Assembly: GCA_948435375.1 (NCBI GenBank)
Contig: CAOJGQ010000005.1
Coordinates: 1 to 60,563 of the forward strand
Direction of reading: 5' to 3'
Length of the DNA: 60,563 nucleotides
DNA from: an uncultured Candidatus Saccharibacteria bacterium
Lineage (GTDB): Bacteria; Patescibacteriota; Saccharimonadia; Saccharimonadales; Saccharimonadaceae
Both the position numbers and the translations under genes were made by a program. Shown in pieces: positions 25,463 through 32,987 of the stretch. The notes under the pieces are model-generated. The model was given only the letters and a program-made list of their open reading frames with translations. It searched no databases and had not been told where the DNA came from. Every line of letters starts with the position of its first letter. Positions within the stretch are counted from its first letter, which is position 1.

Positions 25463-25490
25463 ATTATAGCGCAAAAATCCTCCCCGTCAA
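25463..25490 (-). promoter_or_regulatory. nusA promoter
   Basis: Minus-strand TTGACG (25485-25490) and TATAAT (25463-25468), 16 bp apart. Confidence 0.65.
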
Positions 25491-25532
25491 CCCCGAAATC
25501 CCAGTTTTCAACCCAAATCACACATGACACTT

Positions 25533-25616
25533 TTCTCCCAAAAATGTGTAAAATCTTCCTCTCTATCCTCCAGAAAATGTGATATTTTACCCTTAATTTC
25601 CTCCAAAAAATGTGAT
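25533..25616 (+). repeat. three 18-bp direct repeats at 33-bp intervals
   Basis: Copies start at 25533, 25566 and 25599, each of the form TYCTCCM-NAAAATGTG. The last two are 17/18 identical (TCCTCCAGAAAATGTGAT against TCCTCCAAAAAATGTGAT). The 33-bp period equals about three helical turns. They end 36 bp before the DUF4143 ATPase start and may be an operator. An inverted TTTACCC/GGGGTAAA pair overlaps the last copy. Confidence 0.6.
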
Positions 25617-25652
25617 GAAATAGGGGTAAAGTAACATAAGGAAATAATTATC

Positions 25653-26966
25653 ATGCAACGCAACATCATTCAAGACCTCATTGCCTGGAAAGACTCTCCC
25701 CGTCGCAAACCCCTTCTTCTCAAGGGCGCCCGTCAAACCGGCAAGACTTATACCTTACGTGATCTTTTTGGTCAACAATATTTCCGCCATGTTGTCTATT
25801 TCAACTTGCAAAACCCTGACCCGTGGTTTCTAGAGCTATTTAATGAGGGTTCAATCGAGCCTCGTCGTATTCTTCAGCAACTTGAGCTACGACTTGGTGC
25901 CGATATTATTCCTGGCGAAACTCTCATTATCTTCGATGAGATTCAAGAGGTTCCGCACGTTCTCACCAGCCTCAAATATTTTGCCGAGGAGACCCCTGAG
26001 TATCATATTGCCGCTGCCGGTAGTCTGTTGGGCGTGTTTCTTCATCAAAACACCTCTTATCCAGTCGGCAAAGTGCAAACCTTGCAGCTTGAGCCGCTCA
26101 ACTTTCGCGAATTTCTCCTCGCTAGTGGTCAGGAGCGTTTAGCCAAACAAATTACTGACCATCCCGAAGAAGCCTTTTCTAACGGCACTCTCCTCGATGC
26201 TTTTCGCGAGTATCAGTTCACCGGCGGCATGCCAGAAGTGGTACAGGATTGGCTCAATCAACATAGCATCGAGCATGTCAATCATCTGCAACATCAGATT
26301 CTCGACGCCTACCGTAGCGACTTCAGTAAATATTCCGATAATAGCCTCGCCGTAAAGATCCGTCAAGTTTTCGAGTGCTTACCCAGTCAATTTGCCAAAA
26401 ACAATGAAAAGTTTCTCTATAGCGTCATTAAGAATGGCGCCCGGGCCCGTGAATATGAGCTAGCCATCGAATGGCTAGTCGACGCTGGTATTGTTCGCCG
26501 AGTTTTTCGTGTTCAACGTGGCGACCAACTTCCGCTCAAGGCCTACCTCGATCACAGTTCCTTCAAGCTCTATTTTCTCGACCTAGGACTTTTTCGTGCT
26601 CTAGCGGAGATTCCTATTGAGGCGATATCGGAGAAAAATAGTATTTTCGATGCTTATAACGGCCTCATCGCTGAGCAATATGTTCTTCAGGAACTATCTT
26701 CCTTCCACCATTCGCTCACCTATTGGAATAGTAATTCTGATGCTGAGGTCGACTTCGTGGGCCAATTCGGCGCCGATATTATTCCTATCGAGGTCAAATC
26801 TGGTGAAAACGCCTACGCTAAAAGTCTCAAAGTCTATCGTGAACGCTACAAACCTCGCTTCGCTATACGTTTTTCGCTTAAAGAGATCGAACTTAACAAC
26901 GGTCTCCTCAACATTCCTCTCTATAAATCCTTCACCTTTCCAAGTCTCCAACCATCCCTCTCTTGA
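25653..26966 (+). CDS. AAA+ ATPase with DUF4143 C-terminal domain
   Basis: 437 residues. The N-terminal AAA domain has Walker A GARQTGKT (about 30-37) and Walker B LIIFDEIQEVP (about 91-101), followed by AAAGSLLGVFL. The C-terminal DUF4143 half includes FRALAEIPIEAI..., a nuclease-like YWNSNSDAEVDFVGQFG and IPIEVKSGENAYAKSL, i.e. a D-x(n)-E-V-K pattern of PD-(D/E)XK type enzymes. Members of this large family occur singly and are often laterally spread; their biological role is unsettled, with mobile-element or defence links suspected. It stands alone, with unusual direct repeats upstream, and its 3' end overlaps the next promoter. Confidence 0.85.
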   Translation: MQRNIIQDLIAWKDSPRRKPLLLKGARQTGKTYTLRDLFGQQYFRHVVYFNLQNPDPWFLELFNEGSIEPRRILQQLELRLGADIIPGETLIIFDEIQEVPHVLTSLKYFAEETPEYHIAAAGSLLGVFLHQNTSYPVGKVQTLQLEPLNFREFLLASGQERLAKQITDHPEEAFSNGTLLDAFREYQFTGGMPEVVQDWLNQHSIEHVNHLQHQILDAYRSDFSKYSDNSLAVKIRQVFECLPSQFAKNNEKFLYSVIKNGARAREYELAIEWLVDAGIVRRVFRVQRGDQLPLKAYLDHSSFKLYFLDLGLFRALAEIPIEAISEKNSIFDAYNGLIAEQYVLQELSSFHHSLTYWNSNSDAEVDFVGQFGADIIPIEVKSGENAYAKSLKVYRERYKPRFAIRFSLKEIELNNGLLNIPLYKSFTFPSLQPSLS

Positions 26967-26991
26967 CAAAAACCATAATCTGTGATACAAT
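26963..26991 (+). promoter_or_regulatory. TTGACA-N17-TACAAT promoter
   Basis: TTGACA overlaps the stop codon of the ATPase gene, and TCTGTGATACAAT follows. The transcript has an 84-nt leader with a GACCTC/GAGGTA hairpin and a GGGCC/GGCCC pairing before the NUDIX gene. Confidence 0.8.
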
Positions 26992-27081
26992 CAAGTTAGA
27001 CCTCTTTGTGAGGTAAGATTTTGACGGGCCAAAGCCAAAAGCGCCAAGGCCCAGCACATTTATAGAAAGGAAGTGATATTC

Positions 27082-27633
27082 TTGCATACCGATACGTTGC
27101 TCGAAATTTCCAAGGAGCGCAGTGCACTTTTTGGTCTTAGGGCCACTCAGGCTCATCGCGAACGCTGGGGCGACTCCTGGTACCGCGCCGGTACAATCGT
27201 AGTAGATTCCGACGGCAAATTCCTGCTCGTTGAGGAGCGTCGCGCCTTGATTAATGGCGTTTGGCGGGATGTTGAGGATATGTGGAATCTCCCTTGTGGC
27301 AGCTGCAACCCTGGCGAACATCTCACTGACGCTGCTATTCGCGAAACCTTAGAGGAGCTCGGACAGCTTGTTTTATTGAAAGGCATCTGCCTCATAAAAC
27401 AAGGTAAGCACGCGGATGATCCAGCACTCACCTTTATTTTCGCCGCCGTTTCAGTCAGCAAGGCTCTGGGATTTGATACTAAAGAAATCAAATCCCAACG
27501 CGCATTTTCCGCCGAGGAAATCCACCAGCTTAATCGCGAGGGAAAGCTCCGTAGCCCGAACCTCGTTATGTCGGCACTCGAAAACTACCAAGCTGGCCTC
27601 ATCGTGTCGCTCGAACTTCTCAGGGAAATATGA
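27082..27633 (+). CDS. NUDIX hydrolase
   Basis: 183 residues from TTG 27082. AGAAAGGAAGTGAT at 27064-27077 matches almost the whole anti-SD and sets the start; a GTG at 27073 lies inside it. The next gene has the same arrangement with ATG. The Nudix box is complete (GSCNPGEHLTDAAIRETLEELGQ region, GX5EX7REUXEEXGU) at about residues 73-95. The N-terminal half (ALFGLRATQAHRERWGDSWYRAG, VVDSDGKFLLVEERRA) is the beta-grasp part. It would hydrolyse a nucleoside diphosphate-linked substrate, with Mg2+ bound by the box glutamates. Substrate unknown. It is followed after about 23 nt by a small frameshifted gene in the same unit. Confidence 0.88.
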   Translation: MHTDTLLEISKERSALFGLRATQAHRERWGDSWYRAGTIVVDSDGKFLLVEERRALINGVWRDVEDMWNLPCGSCNPGEHLTDAAIRETLEELGQLVLLKGICLIKQGKHADDPALTFIFAAVSVSKALGFDTKEIKSQRAFSAEEIHQLNREGKLRSPNLVMSALENYQAGLIVSLELLREI

Positions 27634-27656
27634 CACCAAAAGAAGGGGTGATATTC

Positions 27657-27894
27657 ATGAAAAACGCTATCGTTGTAAAAATCACCGGCGGTCCGGACCA
27701 CAATGAACTGGTGGCGAATCGGCTGTGATAGTGCCATAGTCTTTGGCGAATATGACGCTATTAATCACTGTGGCTACGCCTTGATCACAGTCGAACAGCC
27801 CGAAGCTCCACTGCTGGAAGCAGAATTTCCACGCTTAATTCAGAGCCTCGTAATTGATGAAGGGGAAGAGCAATGGCTCATCGACAAATGGTAG
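27657..27894 (+). pseudogene. small gene needing a +1 frameshift (about 78 residues)
   Basis: ATG 27657, behind AGAAGGGGTGAT, starts MKNAIVVKITGGPDHNELVANRL and meets TGA at 27726-27728. Skipping one base at the stop continues as DSAIVFGEYDAINHCGYALI... to TAG near 27894. The joined product reads as one small protein. Either a point deletion broke the gene or a +1 shift at CUG-UGA is used, as in prfB. An independent start at ATG 27703 in the second frame has no SD. No family recognised. It shares a promoter and SD style with the NUDIX gene. Confidence 0.6.
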
Positions 27895-27913
27895 AATAAA
27901 TATCCTTAGCACG

Positions 27914-27941
27914 AAAAACCGCTGGTCACCCGGCGGTTTTT
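27914..27941 (+). terminator. terminator of the NUDIX unit
   Basis: AAAAACCGC pairs with GCGGTTTTT with a short loop, about 20 nt after the preceding stop codon. Confidence 0.85.
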
Positions 27942-27984
27942 GCCTATTCAAAGCCCAAATACCCCAAACCAAGCAACAAGTGCA

Positions 27985-28022
27985 TTAGCAGTCTTGACAC
28001 TAGACTGCCAATTTACTACAAT
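27985..28022 (+). promoter_or_regulatory. dnaK promoter P1 with CIRCE-like operator
   Basis: TTAGCAGTC-N9-GACTGCCAA (27985-28011) is an inverted repeat close to the CIRCE consensus TTAGCACTC-N9-GAGTGCTAA bound by HrcA. TTGACA (27994-27999) lies in its spacer and TACAAT (28017-28022) follows after 17 bp. A repressor bound here would cover the -35 box. Confidence 0.85.
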
Positions 28023-28030
28023 AAGCCTAA

Positions 28031-28068
28031 TTAGCACTCTTGACACTCGATTGCCAACGCGCTATAAT
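28031..28068 (+). promoter_or_regulatory. dnaK promoter P2 with CIRCE-like operator
   Basis: TTAGCACTC-N9-GATTGCCAA (28031-28057) has a perfect left CIRCE arm. TTGACA (28040-28045) lies in the spacer, and TATAAT (28063-28068) follows after 17 bp. It repeats the P1 layout 46 bp downstream, so dnaK has tandem promoters each with its own operator. No hrcA gene is in the window. Confidence 0.88.
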
Positions 28069-28093
28069 TGGAATAATAATCACGTTGTTTAAA

Positions 28094-28241
28094 ATACGGT
28101 CGTCAGCAGCTAGACTACAGTTCTTTCTCGGGAACATCCGCAGCGCCACGAGCGAGGAAAAGGCGGCTTCCGCCCGTAACGACGGGACGGAAGAACGCCG
28201 GTTCCCGAAAAGAATAGTAGTCTAGCCACCTCCGACCGTAT
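28094..28241 (+). repeat. large hairpin repeat, copy 2 (dnaK leader)
   Basis: Closing helices ATACGGTCG/CGACCGTAT, CTAGACTAC/GTAGTCTAG and CGGGAAC/GTTCCCG surround the same core as copies 1 and 3. The core has ATCCG...CACGAGCGAGGAAAAGG unpaired, inner helix CTTCCG/CGGAAG and terminal CCCGT-AACG-ACGGG (28173-28186). It fills the leader between P2 and the SD of dnaK, so it is transcribed. Its closing arms do not resemble those of copies 1 and 3. It may act as an RNA regulator; temperature sensing is one idea only. Confidence 0.78.
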
Positions 28242-28260
28242 ATTAAAGAAAGGAATTAAT

Positions 28261-30174
28261 ATGTCAAAAATTATTGGTATTGACCTCGGCACCACGAACA
28301 GCGCCTTTGCTTACATGGTAGCCGGCAAACCAGAGGTGATTACGAACAGCGAAGGTGACCGCACCACCCCGAGCGTTGTCGCTGTGACGAAAAAAGGCGA
28401 CCGCCTGGTCGGCAAAGTTGCCCAGCGCCAGCGTGTCACCAACCCGAAAAACACGATTTATGGGATCAAGCGCCTGATCGGTCGCAAATTTGATGACAAA
28501 GAAGTCCAACGCGACCTTGACATCATGCCGTATAAGATTGTCAAAAAAGGCAACGGTGTCGCCGTCGAAATGGATGGCAAGGAATACACGCCGGAGGAAA
28601 TTTCTGCCATGATTCTTTCAAAAATCAAGGCTGATGCCGAAGCATTCCTCGGCGAGAAAGTCACCGAAGCTATTATTACCGTTCCGGCCTACTTCGACGA
28701 CTCTCAGCGCCAAGCGACCAAAGATGCTGGCAAAATCGCTGGTCTAGAGGTGAAGCGTATCATCAACGAGCCAACCGCGGCCGCCTTGGCTTATGGTCTT
28801 GAGAGCAAAAAAGACGAAAAAATTGCCGTTTTCGACCTCGGTGGTGGTACTTTCGACGTCTCAATTCTCGAACTCGGCGATGGCGTCTTCGAAGTGAAGT
28901 CGACGAACGGTGATACTCACCTTGGCGGTGAAGATTTTGACAACATTATCGTCAACTTCCTGCTCGATGAGTTCAAGAAAGAATCTGGCATCGACATCAA
29001 AGACGACGCCGCCGCCATGCAGCGTGTGAAGGACGAAGCCGAGAAGGCGAAAAAGGAGCTCTCCAGCGCGAAGGAAGTCGAAATCAACCTCCCATTCTTG
29101 ACTGCTGACGCCGAAGGCCCGAAGCATTTCGAATACACTTTGACCCGCGCGAAGCTCGAAGAATTGGTGAAGCCTCTGCTCGAGCGCCTCGCCGGTCCAG
29201 TCGAAAAAGCCCTGAAAGATGCCAAATTGACCGCCAAGGACATTAACGAAGTCGTGATGGTCGGTGGTATGACCCGCATGCCAGCCGTCGTCGCCGAAGT
29301 GAAAAAGATTTTCGGCAAAGATCCGATGCAGGGCGTGAATCCCGACGAAGTCGTGGCGGTTGGTGCAGCCATCCAAGGTGGCGTCTTGCAAGGCGATGTG
29401 AAAGATGTCCTGCTACTTGACGTTACCCCGCTTTCTCTCGGTATTGAGACCATGGGCGGCGTTTCCACGAAGCTCATCGAGCGCAACACAACCATCCCGA
29501 CGTCGAAGTCCGAAGTCTTCTCGACCGCCGCTGACAACCAGCCCCAAGTCGAAATCCACGTCCTCCAGGGTGAGCGCGAATTCGCTGCTGACAACAAATC
29601 GCTCGGCAAATTCATCCTCGATGGCATCGCTCCAGCTCCTCGTGGCGTCCCGCAGATTGAAGTAACTTTCAACCTCGACGCTAACGGCATCTTGAACGTT
29701 ACCGCGAAAGACAAGGGAACTGGTAAGGAGCAGTCAATCACGATTCAGAACTCCGGCAACATGAGCAAAGAAGACATCGAAAAAGCTCAGCACGAAGCCG
29801 AGGCGCACGCCGAAGAAGACAAGAAGAAGCGTGAATCAATCGACGCCAAGAACCAGCTTGAGAACGCGATTTATCAGGCCGAAAAAATGCCCGACGAGTT
29901 CAAAGACAAGATTCCCGAAGACGACGCCAAAGCGATCAGAGACGCCGCCGCCGAAGCCAAGAAAGTCCTCGAGGACAGCGACGCCGACAAAGAGAAATTT
30001 GAAGAGGCGAAGAAGGCTCTCGATGCCGTCTTGATGCCAATCGGCGCGAAGATGTACCAAAGCGCCGACGCCGGCAAATCCAGTACTAGCGGCGAAGACG
30101 ACACTTCCGCCAGCGACCCCGCTGACAAATCTGGCGATGACGACGCTGTCGAAGGTGAAGTTGTCGATAAATAA
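28261..30174 (+). CDS. dnaK: molecular chaperone DnaK (Hsp70)
   Basis: 637 residues, full length. N-terminal ATPase motifs [50 protein letters not shown] and [14 protein letters not shown] are all present. The substrate domain begins after [14 protein letters not shown], and the C-terminal lid ends in an acidic tail ([16 protein letters not shown]). It folds and refolds proteins in an ATP cycle driven by DnaJ and GrpE. SD AAAGAAAGGA lies 6 nt before the ATG. Two CIRCE-like operators and a long structured leader control it. grpE and hrcA, often in the same operon, are absent here, and dnaJ is 5.4 kb downstream under another promoter. Confidence 0.98.
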   Translation: MSKIIGIDLGTTNSAFAYMVAGKPEVITNSEGDRTTPSVVAVTKKGDRLVGKVAQRQRVTNPKNTIYGIKRLIGRKFDDKEVQRDLDIMPYKIVKKGNGVAVEMDGKEYTPEEISAMILSKIKADAEAFLGEKVTEAIITVPAYFDDSQRQATKDAGKIAGLEVKRIINEPTAAALAYGLESKKDEKIAVFDLGGGTFDVSILELGDGVFEVKSTNGDTHLGGEDFDNIIVNFLLDEFKKESGIDIKDDAAAMQRVKDEAEKAKKELSSAKEVEINLPFLTADAEGPKHFEYTLTRAKLEELVKPLLERLAGPVEKALKDAKLTAKDINEVVMVGGMTRMPAVVAEVKKIFGKDPMQGVNPDEVVAVGAAIQGGVLQGDVKDVLLLDVTPLSLGIETMGGVSTKLIERNTTIPTSKSEVFSTAADNQPQVEIHVLQGEREFAADNKSLGKFILDGIAPAPRGVPQIEVTFNLDANGILNVTAKDKGTGKEQSITIQNSGNMSKEDIEKAQHEAEAHAEEDKKKRESIDAKNQLENAIYQAEKMPDEFKDKIPEDDAKAIRDAAAEAKKVLEDSDADKEKFEEAKKALDAVLMPIGAKMYQSADAGKSSTSGEDDTSASDPADKSGDDDAVEGEVVDK

Positions 30175-30242
30175 CCGTCATCGCTTCATCGTGTCATCAT
30201 AATCATTGGCGCTCTAGATCAACTTTCTGCGCTAAGCCAGCC

Positions 30243-30268
30243 AAAAGTACTCCGCAAGGAGTACTTTT
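30243..30268 (+). terminator. dnaK terminator
   Basis: A perfect 11-bp stem AAAAGTACTCC with its complement around GCAA, ending TTTT. Confidence 0.9.
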
Positions 30269-30314
30269 GCGTACGTTCCATGCTCAACCCAAACCACAAA
30301 ACATGAAAAAACTA

Positions 30315-30343
30315 TTGACATTTTAGCTTATCTGTGCTACAAT
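30315..30343 (+). promoter_or_regulatory. TTGACA-N17-TACAAT promoter
   Basis: TTGACA and TCTGTGCTACAAT, 17 bp apart. It precedes a leader of about 210 nt with CAAGCG/CGCTTG pairing; no upstream peptide with an SD is seen. Confidence 0.8.
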
Positions 30344-30560
30344 AGAAGAATGAGGCTTAAATCTTCAGCCTTCGCACCTCACTTCCCATAACCCCAAGCG
30401 TTTTACCTCGGCTGGAATCATCCCGAACGGTCAAACCTTCCTTTCGAGCCCTGCTAAACCGCTTGGTCTTGCGTTTTACTATCGCGCCAGCGTTTATATA
30501 GATACAACTGAATATCGAAACAAAATTGCTGGCGAGCATAATACGCAAGGAGGAGAGAAC

Positions 30561-31043
30561 ATGGGAAGGAAATTTAAGAAAGGAATGATGGTTATGTGCT
30601 TTGTCGTGGCAGTTTTTCTGCCGATTTGCGGCTTTGGCCTCGCAGGGTGCTATGCTTCTTGGGGGTTTGCCCATGAAGCAGCAACTGGGATTGCTCTGGG
30701 CATTTTCGGTGGTTTGCTTTTCGCTATTGCCGTCTGCGCAATAATTGTCCCGACGTCGGGGCAGCAGGCCCGCCTGCTGTCAACGGTGTGCACAGTTGCA
30801 GGCCTACTGATTATACTGGCGCTTGTTATACATACGTTACCACTGTATGAACTGCTGGGTGGCTGTTTAACGGTACTTATCTCGCCAACCATGATGGTGT
30901 TTGCATTCAGTCAGCGTCGTATTTATCTGCGTCAGCTTCAGCTTGACCGGGAATACGCCGAGACTCAGCTTGAACAGGGAATGCCTCAGCCAGAACCACA
31001 GTCTGCGCTCCCCGAGAAGCCCCAGCTTCACCGGGTGAAATAG
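30561..31043 (+). CDS. small membrane protein of unknown function
   Basis: 160 residues with four predicted helices (about 9-30, 38-62, 72-92, 95-115) and a hydrophilic Gln/Pro/Glu-rich C-terminus (REYAETQLEQGMPQPEPQS). SD AAGGAGGAGAG lies just before the ATG. No recognised motif or family. It is monocistronic, with a strong promoter of the TGTG class, a long leader and its own terminator, so it seems a deliberately regulated unit. Confidence 0.6.
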   Translation: MGRKFKKGMMVMCFVVAVFLPICGFGLAGCYASWGFAHEAATGIALGIFGGLLFAIAVCAIIVPTSGQQARLLSTVCTVAGLLIILALVIHTLPLYELLGGCLTVLISPTMMVFAFSQRRIYLRQLQLDREYAETQLEQGMPQPEPQSALPEKPQLHRVK

Positions 31044-31119
31044 CGCTCCGATAAGGCTAAACGAGCTCACAGCGCAGTAAAGCCTTGCATCGCACGCAAC
31101 CGATCATCCGTTTTCACCA

Positions 31120-31150
31120 GGCACCTCAGCTTCATCGAGGTGCCATTTTC
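31120..31150 (+). terminator. terminator of the 30561 gene
   Basis: GGCACCTC pairs with GAGGTGCC around a 9-nt loop, followed by ATTTTC. Confidence 0.85.
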
Positions 31151-31288
31151 TTGGCTGTCCGTCAATTTTCAGGCCACAAAACCAACCAGCCCTCAGCTCG
31201 CAAAGCTAACTCACTTCAACTATCAACACATCCTTCCAGAAAAACAACTATAAGACCAGTATATTTTACAACATTTTATCCAAACCTC

Positions 31289-31378
31289 CACCCCTGTTAT
31301 TCCACCAAAAACTCGCCAAAAGCGCAAAATAAGCATAAATAGTATTGACAAGAAAGAACATCTGTGCTACAATGGAGA
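31289..31378 (+). promoter_or_regulatory. duplicated 90-bp upstream region with promoter (copy 2)
   Basis: Ungapped match to 23101-23190. TTGACA at 31345-31350 and TACAAT at 31368-31373 (TCTGTGCTACAAT). The similarity begins well before the -35 box, which suggests an upstream element or a recent duplication. Confidence 0.8.
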
Positions 31379-31379
31379 C

Positions 31380-31707
31380 ATAAGCTTGATAAGGACAAAA
31401 GCTTACGGAAATACTCCAACAAGCATAAGAGTCCTAGAAAAGCTTAAGAACATTACTACCCAATATGAAAGTTGTATCCTTGAACTCAAAGTGGGATACT
31501 CGCAGACAACTGTAGCCATTTACCCTCCTTAAATAGCTCTTTGCCTGCGGACACCCCACTTTGAGCATGTTAACTCGGTGGGCAACAATTTCATAGTGCA
31601 CGGTAAATGCGGTTATCTGCATGTCTCCTAATCCGTGACGGGCCGAGGGGCCAAAAACCAATCTAATCGAAAGGTAACCCCGCCCAAGCGGTGGGGGAGG
31701 TGATACT
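31380..31707 (+). promoter_or_regulatory. 328-nt 5' leader of the MYG1-like gene
   Basis: Long leader with no SD-led frame of note. Visible pairings include TAAGCTT-type inverted repeats near its 5' end and a long-range CAAAGTGGG/CCCACTTTG (about 31487 and 31555). It ends in a GC-rich CCCCGCC/GGTGGGG stem that partly occludes the SD GGGGGAGGTGAT. A cis-acting RNA is possible, but it fits no riboswitch I know. Confidence 0.4.
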
Positions 31708-32658
31708 ATGGAAAGAACGACGATGAATATGACGGTTGTCAAGGACGTGGAGCAGGCTACGGTGATTACTCACCCGGCACCACACCACGGCGACGAGTGC
31801 ACAGCGCTCGCCATCCTAGAGATCGTCGAGGGGCGCGTAGATGTTTTACGCACCCGCAACCCGCGAGCCTTCGAGGAAGCTTGGATCCACGGCGTGAAGC
31901 TTGTGGACGTTGGTGGTCGGTACAGCCCTGAGCAGGGTATGTTCGATCACCACCAGGCGGATTTCGAAGAACTCAGGGCAAACGGCGCCCAGTATTCCTC
32001 CGCAGGACTTCTGTGGAAAGAGTTTGGAGCCGATGCTTGCATTGCACTCACCGGTTGCACACAGGCGCAGGCTGAGGCAGCTGCTAAATCGGTAGATGAG
32101 ATGCTCATCAAAGGCATCGATGCTGCTGATTACGGCAACCGCACGATGGATCAAATGTCCATCTCCACGGCTATCTCGGTTCTTAATCCGAACTGGGACG
32201 AGCCGGCGGACGACGAATCGTTCATCGAAGCCTGTCAGCTGGCACACCTCGTGCTGACGCGGACTATCAAATCTTGCGTCGCACAGGTGAGAGGACGGGA
32301 TACTGTTGAGGAAGCTATTAGCGCTTCCGAGGATAGTGTTATGGTCCTCCCTCAGTTTATCGGGGGTTGGATCCAGAACGTTCTGACTACCACCAACCCA
32401 AAGAGCGGGAATCTCCTCTATGGAGTTTTCCGCAATCTTCAGGGGCAGTGGAATTGCCAGGCCATCCCGCCCGTCGGCGCACCACAGGAGCAGCGCAAGC
32501 CCCTTCCTAAGGCTTGGCGCGGCTTGAATGGCGCAGCCCTTGCAGAGATCACGGGTGTGCAGGACGCAGTGTTCTGCCATGCCGGCGGTTTCATCTGTGG
32601 GGCTCGCAGCCAGGAAGGTGCGATGAAGCTGGCGCAGCTGGCGGTCGCCGCAGAGTAA
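31708..32658 (+). CDS. MYG1/UPF0160-family protein (DHH-like metal hydrolase)
   Basis: 316 residues. VITHPAPHHGDECTALAIL (about 18-36) carries the paired His and Asp near the N-terminus, VDVGGRYSPEQGMFDHHQ (about 66-83) the DHH-like metal motif, and GIDAADYGNR (about 134-143) the following Asp. A C-terminal FCHAGGFICGARSQEGAMKLA closes the fold. The eukaryotic family member MYG1 is a 3'-5' RNA exonuclease; bacterial homologues are uncharacterised, so RNase activity is inferred. GGGGGAGGTGAT precedes the ATG by 3 nt. Its promoter region copies that of the 23282 gene. Confidence 0.8.
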   Translation: MERTTMNMTVVKDVEQATVITHPAPHHGDECTALAILEIVEGRVDVLRTRNPRAFEEAWIHGVKLVDVGGRYSPEQGMFDHHQADFEELRANGAQYSSAGLLWKEFGADACIALTGCTQAQAEAAAKSVDEMLIKGIDAADYGNRTMDQMSISTAISVLNPNWDEPADDESFIEACQLAHLVLTRTIKSCVAQVRGRDTVEEAISASEDSVMVLPQFIGGWIQNVLTTTNPKSGNLLYGVFRNLQGQWNCQAIPPVGAPQEQRKPLPKAWRGLNGAALAEITGVQDAVFCHAGGFICGARSQEGAMKLAQLAVAAE

Positions 32659-32685
32659 CAGAAGAGGCCTCTTCTGTGTTTACAT
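32659..32685 (+). terminator. probable terminator of the MYG1-like gene
   Basis: The palindrome AGAAGAGGCCTCTTCT (starting 2 nt after the stop) is followed by GTGTTT. A second hairpin GTGTTTACA/TGTAAACAC comes next. The T tract is weak. Confidence 0.5.
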
Positions 32686-32775
32686 TTGTAAACACAAACA
32701 TGAGTTTAGTTGAGCATTTCGCTGGAATTCTTATGCTTTCGCGTAAAACCAGCAATCAACTTGTATAAACTAGCT

Positions 32776-32941
32776 CATGCCCCAACGGGGAGAGAAAATT
32801 ACAACTGCATATCGGGACAGACCTGGGGCCGCGCATCATCAAATGTCGCATTATGACCCCAGGTTCTCCAAAAGCAACTAGTTTTGGCAGGCGGCTCATT
32901 TGCCCCTGTCATCAAACCCACCCCCATTCGAGGTGGGTTTT
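32776..32941 (+). ncRNA. candidate small RNA upstream of ackA
   Basis: A TATAAA box (32764-32769) precedes about 165 nt without a reading frame. A strong helix ACCTGGGG/CCCCAGGT encloses GCGCAT.../TGTCGC, a short CCCC-AACG-GGGG hairpin lies before it, and a terminator (32914-32941) ends it. ackA has its own TATAAT at 32965-32970 after this terminator, so the unit stands alone. No convincing -35. Family not recognised. Confidence 0.4.
32914..32941 (+). terminator. terminator before ackA
   Basis: AAACCCACC pairs with GGTGGGTTT around a 9-nt loop, ending TTTT. Confidence 0.8.
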
Positions 32942-32987
32942 CGCATTCATTCTATTTTCCATGTTATAATCACAAAAAGGAGCCATT

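Noticed and set aside
28094-28241. Retron msr-msd or group II intron domain V
   Set aside because: No reverse transcriptase nearby, no domain V catalytic triad pattern, and no a1/a2 branching-G arrangement.
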